Below, one piece after another: positions 15,398 through 23,879 of a stretch of 64,000 nucleotides of DNA (within the stretch, counting starts at the first letter, position 1; the number at the start of each line of letters is the position of its first letter). The notes under the pieces were generated by a model. The model worked only from the letters and a program-made list of their open reading frames with translations, was not told the DNA's origin and searched no databases. Made by a program: the position numbers and the translations under genes. The stretch comes from Streptomyces fumanus (lineage in GTDB: Bacteria; Actinomycetota; Actinomycetes; Streptomycetales; Streptomycetaceae), in NCBI RefSeq assembly GCF_014655295.1, contig NZ_BNBI01000010.1:248001-312000 (forward strand), in the 5' to 3' direction.

Positions 15398-17377
15398 GTG
15401 TCAGACGTCCGTGTGATCATCCAACGCGATTCCGAGCGGGAAGAACGCGTGGTGACGACGGGCACCACGGCCGCCGACCTCTTCGCCGGGGAACGCTCGA
15501 TCGTGGCCGCCCGCGTCGGCGGCGAGCTGAAGGACCTCGCCTACCAGCTCCAGGACGGCGAGACCGTCGAGGGCGTCGAGATCTCCTCCGAGGACGGCCT
15601 GAACATCCTGCGCCACTCCACCGCGCACGTCATGGCACAGGCCGTGCAGGAGCTCTTCCCCGAGGCCAAGCTGGGCATCGGCCCGCCCATCCGGGACGGC
15701 TTCTACTACGACTTCGACGTCAAGGAGCCCTTCACCCCCGAGGACCTCAAGCGCATCGAGAAGAAGATGCAGGAGATCCAGAAGCGGGGCCAGCGCTTCT
15801 CCCGCCGCGTCACCAGCGACGACGCCGCCCGCGAGGAGCTGGCGGACGAGCCGTACAAGCTGGAGCTGATCGGCCTCAAGGGCAACGCCGCGCAGGCCGC
15901 CGACGGCGCCGACGCCGAGGTCGGCGGCGGCGAGCTGACCATCTACGACAACCTCGACGCCAAGACCGGCGAGCTGTGCTGGAAGGACCTCTGCCGCGGC
16001 CCGCACCTGCCGACCACCCGGAACATCCCGGCGTTCAAGCTGATGCGCTCCGCCGCCGCCTACTGGCGCGGCAGCGAGAAGAACCCCCAGCTCCAGCGGA
16101 TCTACGGCACCGCCTGGCCGTCCAAGGACGAGCTCAAGGCCCACCTGGACTTCCTCGCCGAGGCCGAGAAGCGCGACCACCGCAAGCTCGGCGCCGAGCT
16201 GGACCTGTTCTCCTTCCCCGACGAGCTGGGCCCCGGCCTCGCAGTCTTCCACCCCAAGGGCGGAGTGATCCGCAAGGTCATGGAGGACTACTCGCGCCGT
16301 CGCCACGAGGTGTCGGGGTACGAGTTCGTCAACACCCCGCACATCTCGAAGGAGCACCTCTTCGAGATCTCCGGGCACCTGCCGCACTACGCGGAGGGCA
16401 TGTTCCCGCCCATCCAGTTCGACGAGCAGAACTACCGCCTCAAGGCGATGAACTGCCCGATGCACAACCTGATCTTCAAGTCGCGCGGCCGGTCCTACCG
16501 GGAGCTGCCGCTGCGCCTGTTCGAGTTCGGGACCGTGTACCGGTACGAGAAGTCGGGCGTGGTGCACGGCCTGACCCGCTCGCGCGGCTTCACCCAGGAC
16601 GACTCGCACATCTACTGCACCACCGAGCAGATGCCCGAGGAGCTGGACACCCTCCTCACCTTCGTGCTCGACCTGCTGCGCGACTACGGCCTGACCGAGT
16701 TCGAGCTGGAGCTGTCCACCCGCGACGACTCCGACAAGTTCATCGGCTCGGACGAGGACTGGCAGGAGGCCACCGAGGCGCTCCGCCAGGCCGCCGAGAA
16801 GCAGAACCTGCCGCTGGTCCCGGACCCGGGCGGCGCCGCGTACTACGGGCCGAAGATCTCCGTGCAGGCCAAGGACGCCATCGGCCGGTCCTGGCAGATG
16901 TCGACCATCCAGGTCGACTTCAACCAGCCCAAGCGGTTCGGCCTGGAGTACACCGCCGCGGACGGCTCCCGCCGGCAGCCCGTCATGATCCACCGGGCGC
17001 TGTTCGGCTCCATCGAGCGGTTCTTCGGCGTCCTCCTGGAGCACTACGCCGGCGCCTTCCCGGCCTGGCTCGCGCCGGTCCAGGCGCTGGGCATCCCGAT
17101 CGGCGACGCGCACGTGCCCTACCTCCAGCAGTTCGCGGAGCGGGCGCGGGCGGCGGGGCTGCGGGTGGACGTGGACGCGTCCTCGGACCGGATGCAGAAG
17201 AAGATCAGGAACGCCCAGAAGCAGAAGGTGCCCTTCATGGTCATCGCCGGGGACGAGGACATGGCGGCCGGTGCCGTCTCGTTCCGCTACCGCGACGGCT
17301 CCCAGGAGAACGGCATCCCGGTCGACGAGGCCATCGCCAAGATCGCCAAGGTGGTCGAGGAGCGGGCGCAGGTCTGA
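15398..17377 (+). CDS. thrS: Threonyl-tRNA synthetase
   Basis: Class II synthetase of 659 residues, cytosolic; it charges tRNA-Thr. Visible domains are an N-terminal TGS domain (VIIQRDSEREERVV through GETVEGVEIS) and the editing domain with HSTAHVMAQA and the CRGPH zinc-site segment. The catalytic core has MNCPMHN and HGLTRSRGFTQDDSHIYC, with class II motif 3 before an anticodon-binding domain from about residue 560. The GTG at 15398 was chosen because AGGAGA lies at 15387-15392 and the protein then begins at the TGS domain with the usual ~658-residue length. A strong hairpin follows the stop. Confidence 0.97.
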   Translation: MSDVRVIIQRDSEREERVVTTGTTAADLFAGERSIVAARVGGELKDLAYQLQDGETVEGVEISSEDGLNILRHSTAHVMAQAVQELFPEAKLGIGPPIRDGFYYDFDVKEPFTPEDLKRIEKKMQEIQKRGQRFSRRVTSDDAAREELADEPYKLELIGLKGNAAQAADGADAEVGGGELTIYDNLDAKTGELCWKDLCRGPHLPTTRNIPAFKLMRSAAAYWRGSEKNPQLQRIYGTAWPSKDELKAHLDFLAEAEKRDHRKLGAELDLFSFPDELGPGLAVFHPKGGVIRKVMEDYSRRRHEVSGYEFVNTPHISKEHLFEISGHLPHYAEGMFPPIQFDEQNYRLKAMNCPMHNLIFKSRGRSYRELPLRLFEFGTVYRYEKSGVVHGLTRSRGFTQDDSHIYCTTEQMPEELDTLLTFVLDLLRDYGLTEFELELSTRDDSDKFIGSDEDWQEATEALRQAAEKQNLPLVPDPGGAAYYGPKISVQAKDAIGRSWQMSTIQVDFNQPKRFGLEYTAADGSRRQPVMIHRALFGSIERFFGVLLEHYAGAFPAWLAPVQALGIPIGDAHVPYLQQFAERARAAGLRVDVDASSDRMQKKIRNAQKQKVPFMVIAGDEDMAAGAVSFRYRDGSQENGIPVDEAIAKIAKVVEERAQV

Positions 17378-17391
17378 CCGGACGCCCGGCG

Positions 17392-17416
17392 GGCCCCCGG
17401 GGAGAACCCGGGGGCC
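17392..17416 (+). terminator. Terminator hairpin after thrS
   Basis: GGCCCCCGGG-GAGAA-CCCGGGGGCC, a perfect 10-bp stem followed by TTTCC. It separates thrS from the HIT gene. Confidence 0.75.
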
Positions 17417-17454
17417 TTTCCCGCGTCCGCAGGTCGACGCCATATGCTGCACGC

Positions 17455-18000
17455 ATGACGAGTGAGCCGGAGCAGCAGTTGGGAGTGGGGACGCCGGACG
17501 CGTTCCAGCGCCTGTGGACGCCCCACCGGATGGCCTACATCCAGGGGGAGAACAAGCCGAGCGGCCCCGGGGCCGGCGACGGCTGTCCCTTCTGCTCGAT
17601 CCCGGCGGGCTCCGACGAGGACGGTCTCGTCGTCCGGCGCGGCGAGCACGTGTACGCGGTGCTCAACCTCTACCCGTACAACGGCGGCCACCTCATGGCC
17701 GTGCCCTACCGGCACGTCGCCGACTACACCGAGCTGACCGGCGCGGAGACCGCGGAGCTGGCCGAGCTGACCAAGCAGGCGATGACGGCGCTGCGCACCG
17801 CCTCCGGCGCCCATGGCTTCAACATCGGCATGAACCAGGGCTCGGTGGCCGGCGCGGGCATCGCCGCCCACCTGCACCAGCACATCGTGCCCCGCTGGGG
17901 CGGCGACACCAACTTCATGCCGGTGGTCGGCCACACGAAGGTGCTGCCGCAGTTGCTGGGCGACACCCGCAAGATGCTCGCGGAGGCGTGGCCCGCGTAA
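17455..18000 (+). CDS. HIT-family protein, AP4A phosphorylase-like
   Basis: A 181-residue histidine-triad protein. The catalytic HLHQHIVPRW motif is near residue 145, and CPFCSIPAG near residue 43 is a likely structural zinc site. The length and the HQHIVPRWGGDTNFMPV block resemble the mycobacterial diadenosine-tetraphosphate phosphorylase encoded between thrS and pgsA. Ap4A is a by-product of aminoacyl-tRNA synthetases, so a place next to thrS makes sense. The ATG at 17455 has no Shine-Dalgarno; TATGCT at 17443-17448 lies 6 nt upstream, suggesting a leaderless transcript of its own. Confidence 0.87.
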   Translation: MTSEPEQQLGVGTPDAFQRLWTPHRMAYIQGENKPSGPGAGDGCPFCSIPAGSDEDGLVVRRGEHVYAVLNLYPYNGGHLMAVPYRHVADYTELTGAETAELAELTKQAMTALRTASGAHGFNIGMNQGSVAGAGIAAHLHQHIVPRWGGDTNFMPVVGHTKVLPQLLGDTRKMLAEAWPA

Positions 18001-18006
18001 CGCGGA

Positions 18007-19668
18007 TCACGCGTCGTAGAGGTCGGCCTTCCTGGGGGAGGGGTCCTGGACCGCGCCGCTCAGGAACGCCGACCGGGCGCCGAACTTCTCCGTGTCCACG
18101 CCGTTCTCCGCCAGCACCTTGATCGCGGCCTGGTGGACCACCCGCAGCACCGGCGTGGCCGCCCGCAGCGCGTCGTCGGCCATGAAGCGGTGCCGCCAGG
18201 GCTGGTCCGCCCAGGCGTGCCGCAGGCCGAACGGCTCGGGCAGGGCGATGGTGCCGCCGAGCCAGTTCAGCAGCGGCGGGTAGACGGTGAGCGGGGCGCG
18301 GACGGCGAGCCGCACCACCTCGTCGGTGGGGACCAGCGGGAGCATCACCTTGCGGGTCTCCCAGGGCTTGAACGACTTGGCGACCTCCTTGGACGGTGCC
18401 GTCGGCCCACCGGTGAACAGCGAGTTCACCGGGCCCAGGGCATGGCCGGTGACCTCGATGCGCAGTGTGGCGTGCAGCACCGTCACCGTGATCATCATGG
18501 TGAGGACCAACTGGCCGTCCCACAGCGTCCACTGCACGCCCAGGTAGTGCCGGTCGCCCGCGCCGAACTGCTGCTTGTTGCAGATCTCCTGCACGGCGTG
18601 CGGCTTGACCTGGTACGCCTCGACGTCGGTGCCCTCGGGGCGGGAGACCGCCGAGGCGTTCTCCCCGATCGGGGTGACGATCCAGTGCCGTATGGAGGGC
18701 TTGGGGAAGCCGCCGGTGTTCAGCGGGCCGCGCTCCAGCATCCGCAACTGGTCGTGGATGGAGCGGACGACGTCCCAGGCGCGGAACGGGTGGATCTCCC
18801 GGGTCGGGTCGGCGGGCACCAGCTCCTCGGCGAGCTGCCAGCTTCCCCAGCGGGTGCCCATGCCGAGTATGCCCTTGGGGCCGGCGTAGAAGACCGAATT
18901 GGACTGCTGTTCGGCGCCCAGCTTGGCCAGGGACTGGCGCAACTGCTCGGCGGCGGTCTCGCTGGGGTTGCTGGGCACCGCCTCGGGGACCTTGGCGCCG
19001 ATGCCGGCGCCCGCCAGCAGGCCGCTCCAGCGGTCCCGCAGGTCCTTGGCGGTCTGCTCGCAGATCCGCTTGGCCCAGAACCAGCCGACCACCGGCATGA
19101 CCACCGCGGCTCGCGCGTACCAGCCCCAGAAGCCGCCGAAGGGCATCTTGACCAGGAACAGCGCGGCCAGCGCCCCGACGCCGACCAGGACGGCGGTGGC
19201 GAGCGCGCCGGCCCGCTGGTTCTCCGTCTTGGCGACGGCGCTGCGGATGATGAAGGCGAGCAGCCAGACCAGCATCCCGGGCAGGAAGACCAGGCCGCAG
19301 ATCGCCATGACGGCGGTCAGCCGCAGGTCGCGGATCCTGCGGATGCGGTTGGCGGCCAGGCAGTGCTCGACGACGACCTGCGGCTCGGTGCCGAAGGACT
19401 GGATGAGCGGCTTGCGGCCGGGGCCCAGCATCCGGGCGACCACGGCGGCGGCGAAGGCTTCGCCGAGGTTGGGCCGGAAGATCTTGGCCCAGGAGCGGCC
19501 GGGTTTCACGGTGGTCTGGTGCCACTCGTTGTCGGCCTTCTTGATCTCCTCGACCGGGTTGTCCCGGTAGGCGGCCGACGCCAGCGCGTAGGTGGCCGTC
19601 TGGCTCGCGTCTCCCGTCCGGGGCACCTGAGGCCCGAAGAAATCCGCGTAACCGCCGTCAACGGTCAT
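18007..19668 (-). CDS. Membrane protein of unknown function, 553 residues
   Basis: I do not recognise this protein beyond a conserved streptomycete membrane protein. A soluble N-terminus of about 115 residues begins with TVDGGYADFFGPQVP. It is followed by a cluster of three hydrophobic segments (about residues 117-141, 153-175 and 178-200), then a long soluble region with WGSWQLAEELVPADP and HPFRAWDVV. A further hydrophobic stretch (LVLTMMITVTVLHATL) lies near residue 395. The start at 19668 begins the conserved-looking sequence; an upstream in-frame ATG at 19731 would add 21 Arg-rich residues. It is convergent with the HIT gene (6 nt apart), and lies on the same strand as the EF-G2-like gene 163 nt upstream. 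Confidence 0.72.
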   Translation of the reverse strand: MTVDGGYADFFGPQVPRTGDASQTATYALASAAYRDNPVEEIKKADNEWHQTTVKPGRSWAKIFRPNLGEAFAAAVVARMLGPGRKPLIQSFGTEPQVVVEHCLAANRIRRIRDLRLTAVMAICGLVFLPGMLVWLLAFIIRSAVAKTENQRAGALATAVLVGVGALAALFLVKMPFGGFWGWYARAAVVMPVVGWFWAKRICEQTAKDLRDRWSGLLAGAGIGAKVPEAVPSNPSETAAEQLRQSLAKLGAEQQSNSVFYAGPKGILGMGTRWGSWQLAEELVPADPTREIHPFRAWDVVRSIHDQLRMLERGPLNTGGFPKPSIRHWIVTPIGENASAVSRPEGTDVEAYQVKPHAVQEICNKQQFGAGDRHYLGVQWTLWDGQLVLTMMITVTVLHATLRIEVTGHALGPVNSLFTGGPTAPSKEVAKSFKPWETRKVMLPLVPTDEVVRLAVRAPLTVYPPLLNWLGGTIALPEPFGLRHAWADQPWRHRFMADDALRAATPVLRVVHQAAIKVLAENGVDTEKFGARSAFLSGAVQDPSPRKADLYDA

Positions 19669-19831
19669 TACCGCCCCCGATCGAAGCCGCTCTCGCTCAA
19701 GCGGCCTTCCCGACTTCCGTCCTGCGCACACCTGTTGATCAGGTCATCAGCGTATCGCCCGGTGCCGGGCCGCGTCGGCGGACGGCTCAAGCCGCCCGCC
19801 GACATGCCGCTCCGCGCTCCCGGCGCGCCGT

Positions 19832-22039
19832 TCACGCTCCGGCGCGCGCCTCCTCGCGGAGCCGTTCGGCGAGCTGCGGCGGCATCGGTTCGTGCCGGGC
19901 GTAGCGGCGGTTGAACCGGGCCGTGCCGTGCGACAGGGACCGCAGGTCCACCGCGTACCGGCCGATCTCGATCTCCGGTACCTCGGCCCGGATCAGGGTG
20001 CGTCCGCCGGTGGTCTGCTCGGTGCCGAGCACCCGGCCGCGCCGCCCGGACAGGTCGCTCATCACGGCGCCCACGTAGTCGTCGCCGACCAGCACGCTGA
20101 CCTCGGCGACGGGCTCCAGCAGATGGATGCGGGCGCCGGCGGCGGCCTCCCGCAGCGCCAGCGCGCCGGCCGTCTGGAAGGCGGCGTCGGAGGAGTCCAC
20201 CGAGTGCGCCTTGCCGTCCAGCAGCGTCACCCGGACGTCGATCAGCGGATGGCCCGCGGCGACGCCCTTGGCGGCCTGCGCCCGCACCCCCTTCTCGACC
20301 GAGGGGATGAACTGCCGGGGCACCGCGCCGCCGACCACCTTGTCCACGAACTCGATGCCGGAGCCGCCCGGCAGCGGCTCCACCTCGATCTCGCAGATCG
20401 CGTACTGGCCGTGCCCGCCGGACTGCTTGACGTGCCGGCCGCGCCCGCCGGCCTTCCCGCCGAAGGTCTCGCGCAGGGAGACCTTGTGGGGGACGACGTC
20501 GACCTGGACGCCGTACCGGCTGCGCAGCCGCTCCAGGGCGACGTCCGCGTGGGCCTCGCCCAGGCACCACAGGACGACCTGGTGGGTGTCCGGGTTCTGC
20601 TCCAGCCGCATGGTGGGGTCCTCGGCGACCAGCCGGGCCAGCCCCTGGGAGAGCTTGTCCTCGTCCGGTTTGCTGTGCGCCTGGATGGCGAGCGGCAGCA
20701 GCGGGTCGGGCATGTCCCACGGCTCCATCAGCAGCGGGTCGTCCTTGGCGGAGAGGGTGTCGCCGGTCTCCGCGCGGGAGAGCTTCGCCACGCACGCCAG
20801 GTCGCCCGCGATGACGTGGGTGACCGGCCGCTGCTGCTTGCCGAAGGGCGTGGACAGCGCGCCGATGCGCTCGTCCGCTTCGTGGAGGGCGCGGCCCTCG
20901 TGGCCGCGGTCGGCCAGTCCGTGCCCGGAGACGTGCACCGTCTGGTCGGCGCGGAGGGTGCCGGAGAAGACGCGGACCAGGGAGACCCGGCCGACGTAGG
21001 GGTCGGAGGAGGTCTTCACGACCTCGGCGACCAGGGGCGCGTCGGGGTCGCACCGGTTCAGCTCGCGCGGCCGGCCGTCCGGGGTGGTCACCCGGGGTGC
21101 CTCGCGCTCCAGCGGGGTCGGGAAGCCGCGCACGACCAGCTCCAGCAGCTCGACCGTGCCCAGTCCCTGCCGGGCGCCCTCGGCCGCGGGGGCGGCGGCC
21201 AGCACGGGGAAGAAGGACCCGCGGGCCACGGCCCGTTCCAGGTCCTGGATCAGGGTCTTGACGTCGATCTGCTCGCCGCCGAGGTAGCGGTCCATGAGGG
21301 TCTCGTCCTCGCTCTCCGCGATGATCCCCTCGATCAGCCGGTTGCGGGCCTCCTCGATCAGCGGCAGCTCGTCGGCGCCCGGCTCGGACTCCTTGCGCTC
21401 GCCGGTCGAGTAGTCGAACAGCTTCTGGGTGAGCAGGCCGATCAGTCCCGTCACGGGCGCGTGCCCGTCGGCGGCCCGTGGTCCGTGCAGCGGGAGGTAG
21501 AGCGGCAGCACCGCGTCGGGGTCGTCGCCGCCGAACGCCTCGGCGCAGATCCGGGTCATCTCCTCGAAGTCGGCGCGGGCGGCCTCCAGGTGGGTGATCA
21601 CCAGGGCGCGGGGCATGCCGACGGCCGCGCACTCCTCCCAGACCATGCGGGTCGAGCCGTCCACGCCGTCCGCGGCCGAGACGACGAAGAGGGCCGCGTC
21701 CGCCGCCCGCAGACCGGCCCTCAGCTCACCGACGAAGTCGGCGTACCCGGGCGTGTCCAGGAGGTTGACCTTGATGCCGTCCCATTCGACGGGCACCAGG
21801 GAGAGCTGTACGGAGCGCTGCTGCCGGTGCTCCATCTCGTCGTAGTCCGAGACGCAGCCGCCGTCCTCGACGCGGCCGGCCCGGTTCAGGGCCCCCGCGG
21901 TCAGCGCGAGGGCCTCCACCAGAGTCGTCTTGCCCGAACCGGAGTGGCCGACCAGCACCACATTCCGTACGGACGCGGGATGGTCGGCCGCCTGTGCCCT
22001 GCCGGCGGCTCCGGGGTGGGTGTGTGCCTTGTCGCCCAT
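19832..22039 (-). CDS. Elongation factor G-like GTPase (EF-G2 type)
   Basis: A 735-residue translational GTPase paralogue. The P-loop is GHSGSGKTT (31-39) and G3 is DTPGYADF (95-102). The G4 position, normally NKxD, reads THLE (149-152), so guanine recognition is altered. Domain II starts near DPDAPLVAEVVKTSSDPYVGR, domain IV near KVSLRETFGGKAGGRGRHVKQSGGHGQYA, and domain V ends MPPQLAERLREEARAGA. It is the EF-G-like protein usually carried besides the main fusA. Its role is uncertain; mycobacterial EF-G2 does not replace EF-G. GGGAGG lies at good distance from the ATG at 22039. It is divergent from the pgsA operon. Confidence 0.88.
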   Translation of the reverse strand: MGDKAHTHPGAAGRAQAADHPASVRNVVLVGHSGSGKTTLVEALALTAGALNRAGRVEDGGCVSDYDEMEHRQQRSVQLSLVPVEWDGIKVNLLDTPGYADFVGELRAGLRAADAALFVVSAADGVDGSTRMVWEECAAVGMPRALVITHLEAARADFEEMTRICAEAFGGDDPDAVLPLYLPLHGPRAADGHAPVTGLIGLLTQKLFDYSTGERKESEPGADELPLIEEARNRLIEGIIAESEDETLMDRYLGGEQIDVKTLIQDLERAVARGSFFPVLAAAPAAEGARQGLGTVELLELVVRGFPTPLEREAPRVTTPDGRPRELNRCDPDAPLVAEVVKTSSDPYVGRVSLVRVFSGTLRADQTVHVSGHGLADRGHEGRALHEADERIGALSTPFGKQQRPVTHVIAGDLACVAKLSRAETGDTLSAKDDPLLMEPWDMPDPLLPLAIQAHSKPDEDKLSQGLARLVAEDPTMRLEQNPDTHQVVLWCLGEAHADVALERLRSRYGVQVDVVPHKVSLRETFGGKAGGRGRHVKQSGGHGQYAICEIEVEPLPGGSGIEFVDKVVGGAVPRQFIPSVEKGVRAQAAKGVAAGHPLIDVRVTLLDGKAHSVDSSDAAFQTAGALALREAAAGARIHLLEPVAEVSVLVGDDYVGAVMSDLSGRRGRVLGTEQTTGGRTLIRAEVPEIEIGRYAVDLRSLSHGTARFNRRYARHEPMPPQLAERLREEARAGA

Positions 22040-22302
22040 GTCTCTGCCTCCCGTGCACGGTGAGGTCACTGGGGGCGCGGACGCGCGGGACCGCGTGCAC
22101 TGGCGGCTCCGGCGACGCCCGCGGTCCTTCGAGCTTTCCACTGGTGTCACGCCGCGTCCATACGAAGGACCGTTCCCCGGACTCCGCCCGGGCCCGCGAG
22201 GGCGGTCCGGGTGCCCGGCCGTCGCCCACGCGCGCGCGTGGCTACGATGGGCCAGCCGGTGGCCAGCGGGGCCACGCGGCGACACCGACCGTCGGGAAGG
22301 CC

Positions 22303-22974
22303 ATGCTGAACAAGTACGCGCGTGCATTTTTCACGCGTGTCCTCACACCGTTCGCCGCGTTTCTCATCCGCCGGGGCGTGAGCCCGGACACGGTCACGCT
22401 GATCGGCACCGCCGGGGTGGTCGCGGGCGCGCTGGTCTTCTACCCCATGGGCGAGTTCTTCTGGGGCACCGTCGTGATCACGCTGTTCGTCTTCTCGGAC
22501 CTGGTCGACGGCAACATGGCCCGCCAGTTGGGGCGCTCCAGCCGCTGGGGGGCCTTCCTGGACTCCACGCTGGACCGGGTCGCCGACGGGGCGATCTTCG
22601 GCGGCTTCGCGCTCTGGTACGCGGGCGGCGGCGACGACAATGTGCTGTGCGCGGTGTCGATCTTCTGCCTGGCCAGCGGCCAGGTGGTGTCGTACACCAA
22701 GGCGCGGGGCGAGTCGATCGGGCTGCCGGTCGCCGTCAACGGACTGGTGGAGCGGGCCGAGCGGCTGGTGATCTCGCTGGTCGCGGCCGGTTTCGCGGGT
22801 CTGCACAAGTTCGGTGTGCCCGGCATCCAGTACCTGCTGCCGGTGGCCCTGTGGATCGTCGCCGTCGGCAGCCTGGTGACGCTGGTCCAGCGGGTGGTCA
22901 CGGTGCGCCGGGAGTCCGCCGAGGCGGAGGCCGCCGCGGACCGGGAGACGCAGGGGAGCGAGGCGGCCCAGTGA
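22303..22974 (+). CDS. pgsA: Phosphatidylinositol phosphate synthase (CDP-alcohol phosphatidyltransferase)
   Basis: A 223-residue membrane enzyme joining CDP-diacylglycerol with inositol 1-phosphate, the first step to phosphatidylinositol and PIMs in actinobacteria. The CDP-alcohol phosphatidyltransferase signature D-G-x2-A-R-x8-G-x3-D-x3-D is complete: DGNMAR, then GAFLDSTLD. About six hydrophobic segments follow the N-terminal LNKYARAFFTR. GGAAGG precedes the ATG at 22303. Its stop overlaps the next gene by GTGA, and the operon continues with PIM acyltransferase and mannosyltransferase genes, which makes inositol the likely head group rather than glycerol phosphate. Confidence 0.9.
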   Translation: MLNKYARAFFTRVLTPFAAFLIRRGVSPDTVTLIGTAGVVAGALVFYPMGEFFWGTVVITLFVFSDLVDGNMARQLGRSSRWGAFLDSTLDRVADGAIFGGFALWYAGGGDDNVLCAVSIFCLASGQVVSYTKARGESIGLPVAVNGLVERAERLVISLVAAGFAGLHKFGVPGIQYLLPVALWIVAVGSLVTLVQRVVTVRRESAEAEAAADRETQGSEAAQ

Positions 22975-23879
22975 GCGCCCAGGAGCGCCTGACCGACGCG
23001 CTGTACGGCGCCGGCTGGGGCACCGTGAAGAAGCTGCCCGAGCCCGTCGCCGCCCGGCTCGGCCGGACCATCGCCGACCTCGCCTGGAAGCGGCGCGGCA
23101 AGGGCGTGCTGCGGCTGGAGGGCAACTACGCGCGCGTGGTGCCCGGCGCGGGCCCCGAGCGGCTCGCCGCGCTCTCCCGCGCGGGCATGCGGTCCTATCT
23201 GCGGTACTGGATGGAGTCGTTCCGGCTGCCGGTCTGGAGCCGGGAGCGCATCGCGGCGGCCTTCGACCCCAAGGGCCTGCACCACCTGACCGAGGGCATG
23301 GACGCCGGCCGGGGCGTGGTCCTCGCCCTGCCGCACCTGGCCAACTGGGACCTCGCCGGCGCCTGGGTCACCACCCACCTGGGCATCCCCTTCACGACGG
23401 TCGCCGAGCGCCTCAGGCCCGAGACGCTCTACGACCGGTTCGTCGCCTACCGCGAGGGCCTCGGCATGGAGGTCCTGCCGCACAGCGGCGGCGCCGCCTT
23501 CGGCACCCTCGCCCGGCGGCTGCGCGCCGGCGGCCTGGTCTGCCTGGTCGCCGACCGGGACCTGTCCGCCTCCGGCGTCGAGGTCGGCTTCTTCGGCGAG
23601 CCGGCCCGGATGCCCGCCGGACCCGCCCTGCTCGCCCAGCAGACCGGCGCGGCACTGCTGCCGGTCACCCTGTGGTACGACGAGACGCCCGTGATGCGCG
23701 GCCGGGTCCATCCGCCCGTCGAGGTGCCCGAGTCAGGCACCCGGCGGGAGAAGACGTCTGTGATGACACAGGCGCTGGCCGACGCCTTCGCCACGGGGAT
23801 CGCCGACCATCCGGAGGACTGGCACATGCTCCAGCGCTTGTGGCTCGCCGACCTCGACCCCGCGAAGGGGCCCTCGTGA
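22971..23879 (+). CDS. Phosphatidylinositol mannoside acyltransferase (PatA type)
   Basis: A 302-residue LpxL/HtrB-like acyltransferase. The family HX4D motif is visible as LPHLANWDLAG near residue 120 (H followed four residues later by D). A second block is VADRDLSASGVEVGFFGEPARMPAGPALLAQ. In mycobacteria the equivalent enzyme palmitoylates the mannose of PIM1/PIM2 at the inner membrane. The GTG at 22971 overlaps the pgsA stop and its own stop overlaps the pimA start, both by GTGA, so the three genes form one coupled operon. Confidence 0.88.
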   Translation: MSAQERLTDALYGAGWGTVKKLPEPVAARLGRTIADLAWKRRGKGVLRLEGNYARVVPGAGPERLAALSRAGMRSYLRYWMESFRLPVWSRERIAAAFDPKGLHHLTEGMDAGRGVVLALPHLANWDLAGAWVTTHLGIPFTTVAERLRPETLYDRFVAYREGLGMEVLPHSGGAAFGTLARRLRAGGLVCLVADRDLSASGVEVGFFGEPARMPAGPALLAQQTGAALLPVTLWYDETPVMRGRVHPPVEVPESGTRREKTSVMTQALADAFATGIADHPEDWHMLQRLWLADLDPAKGPS

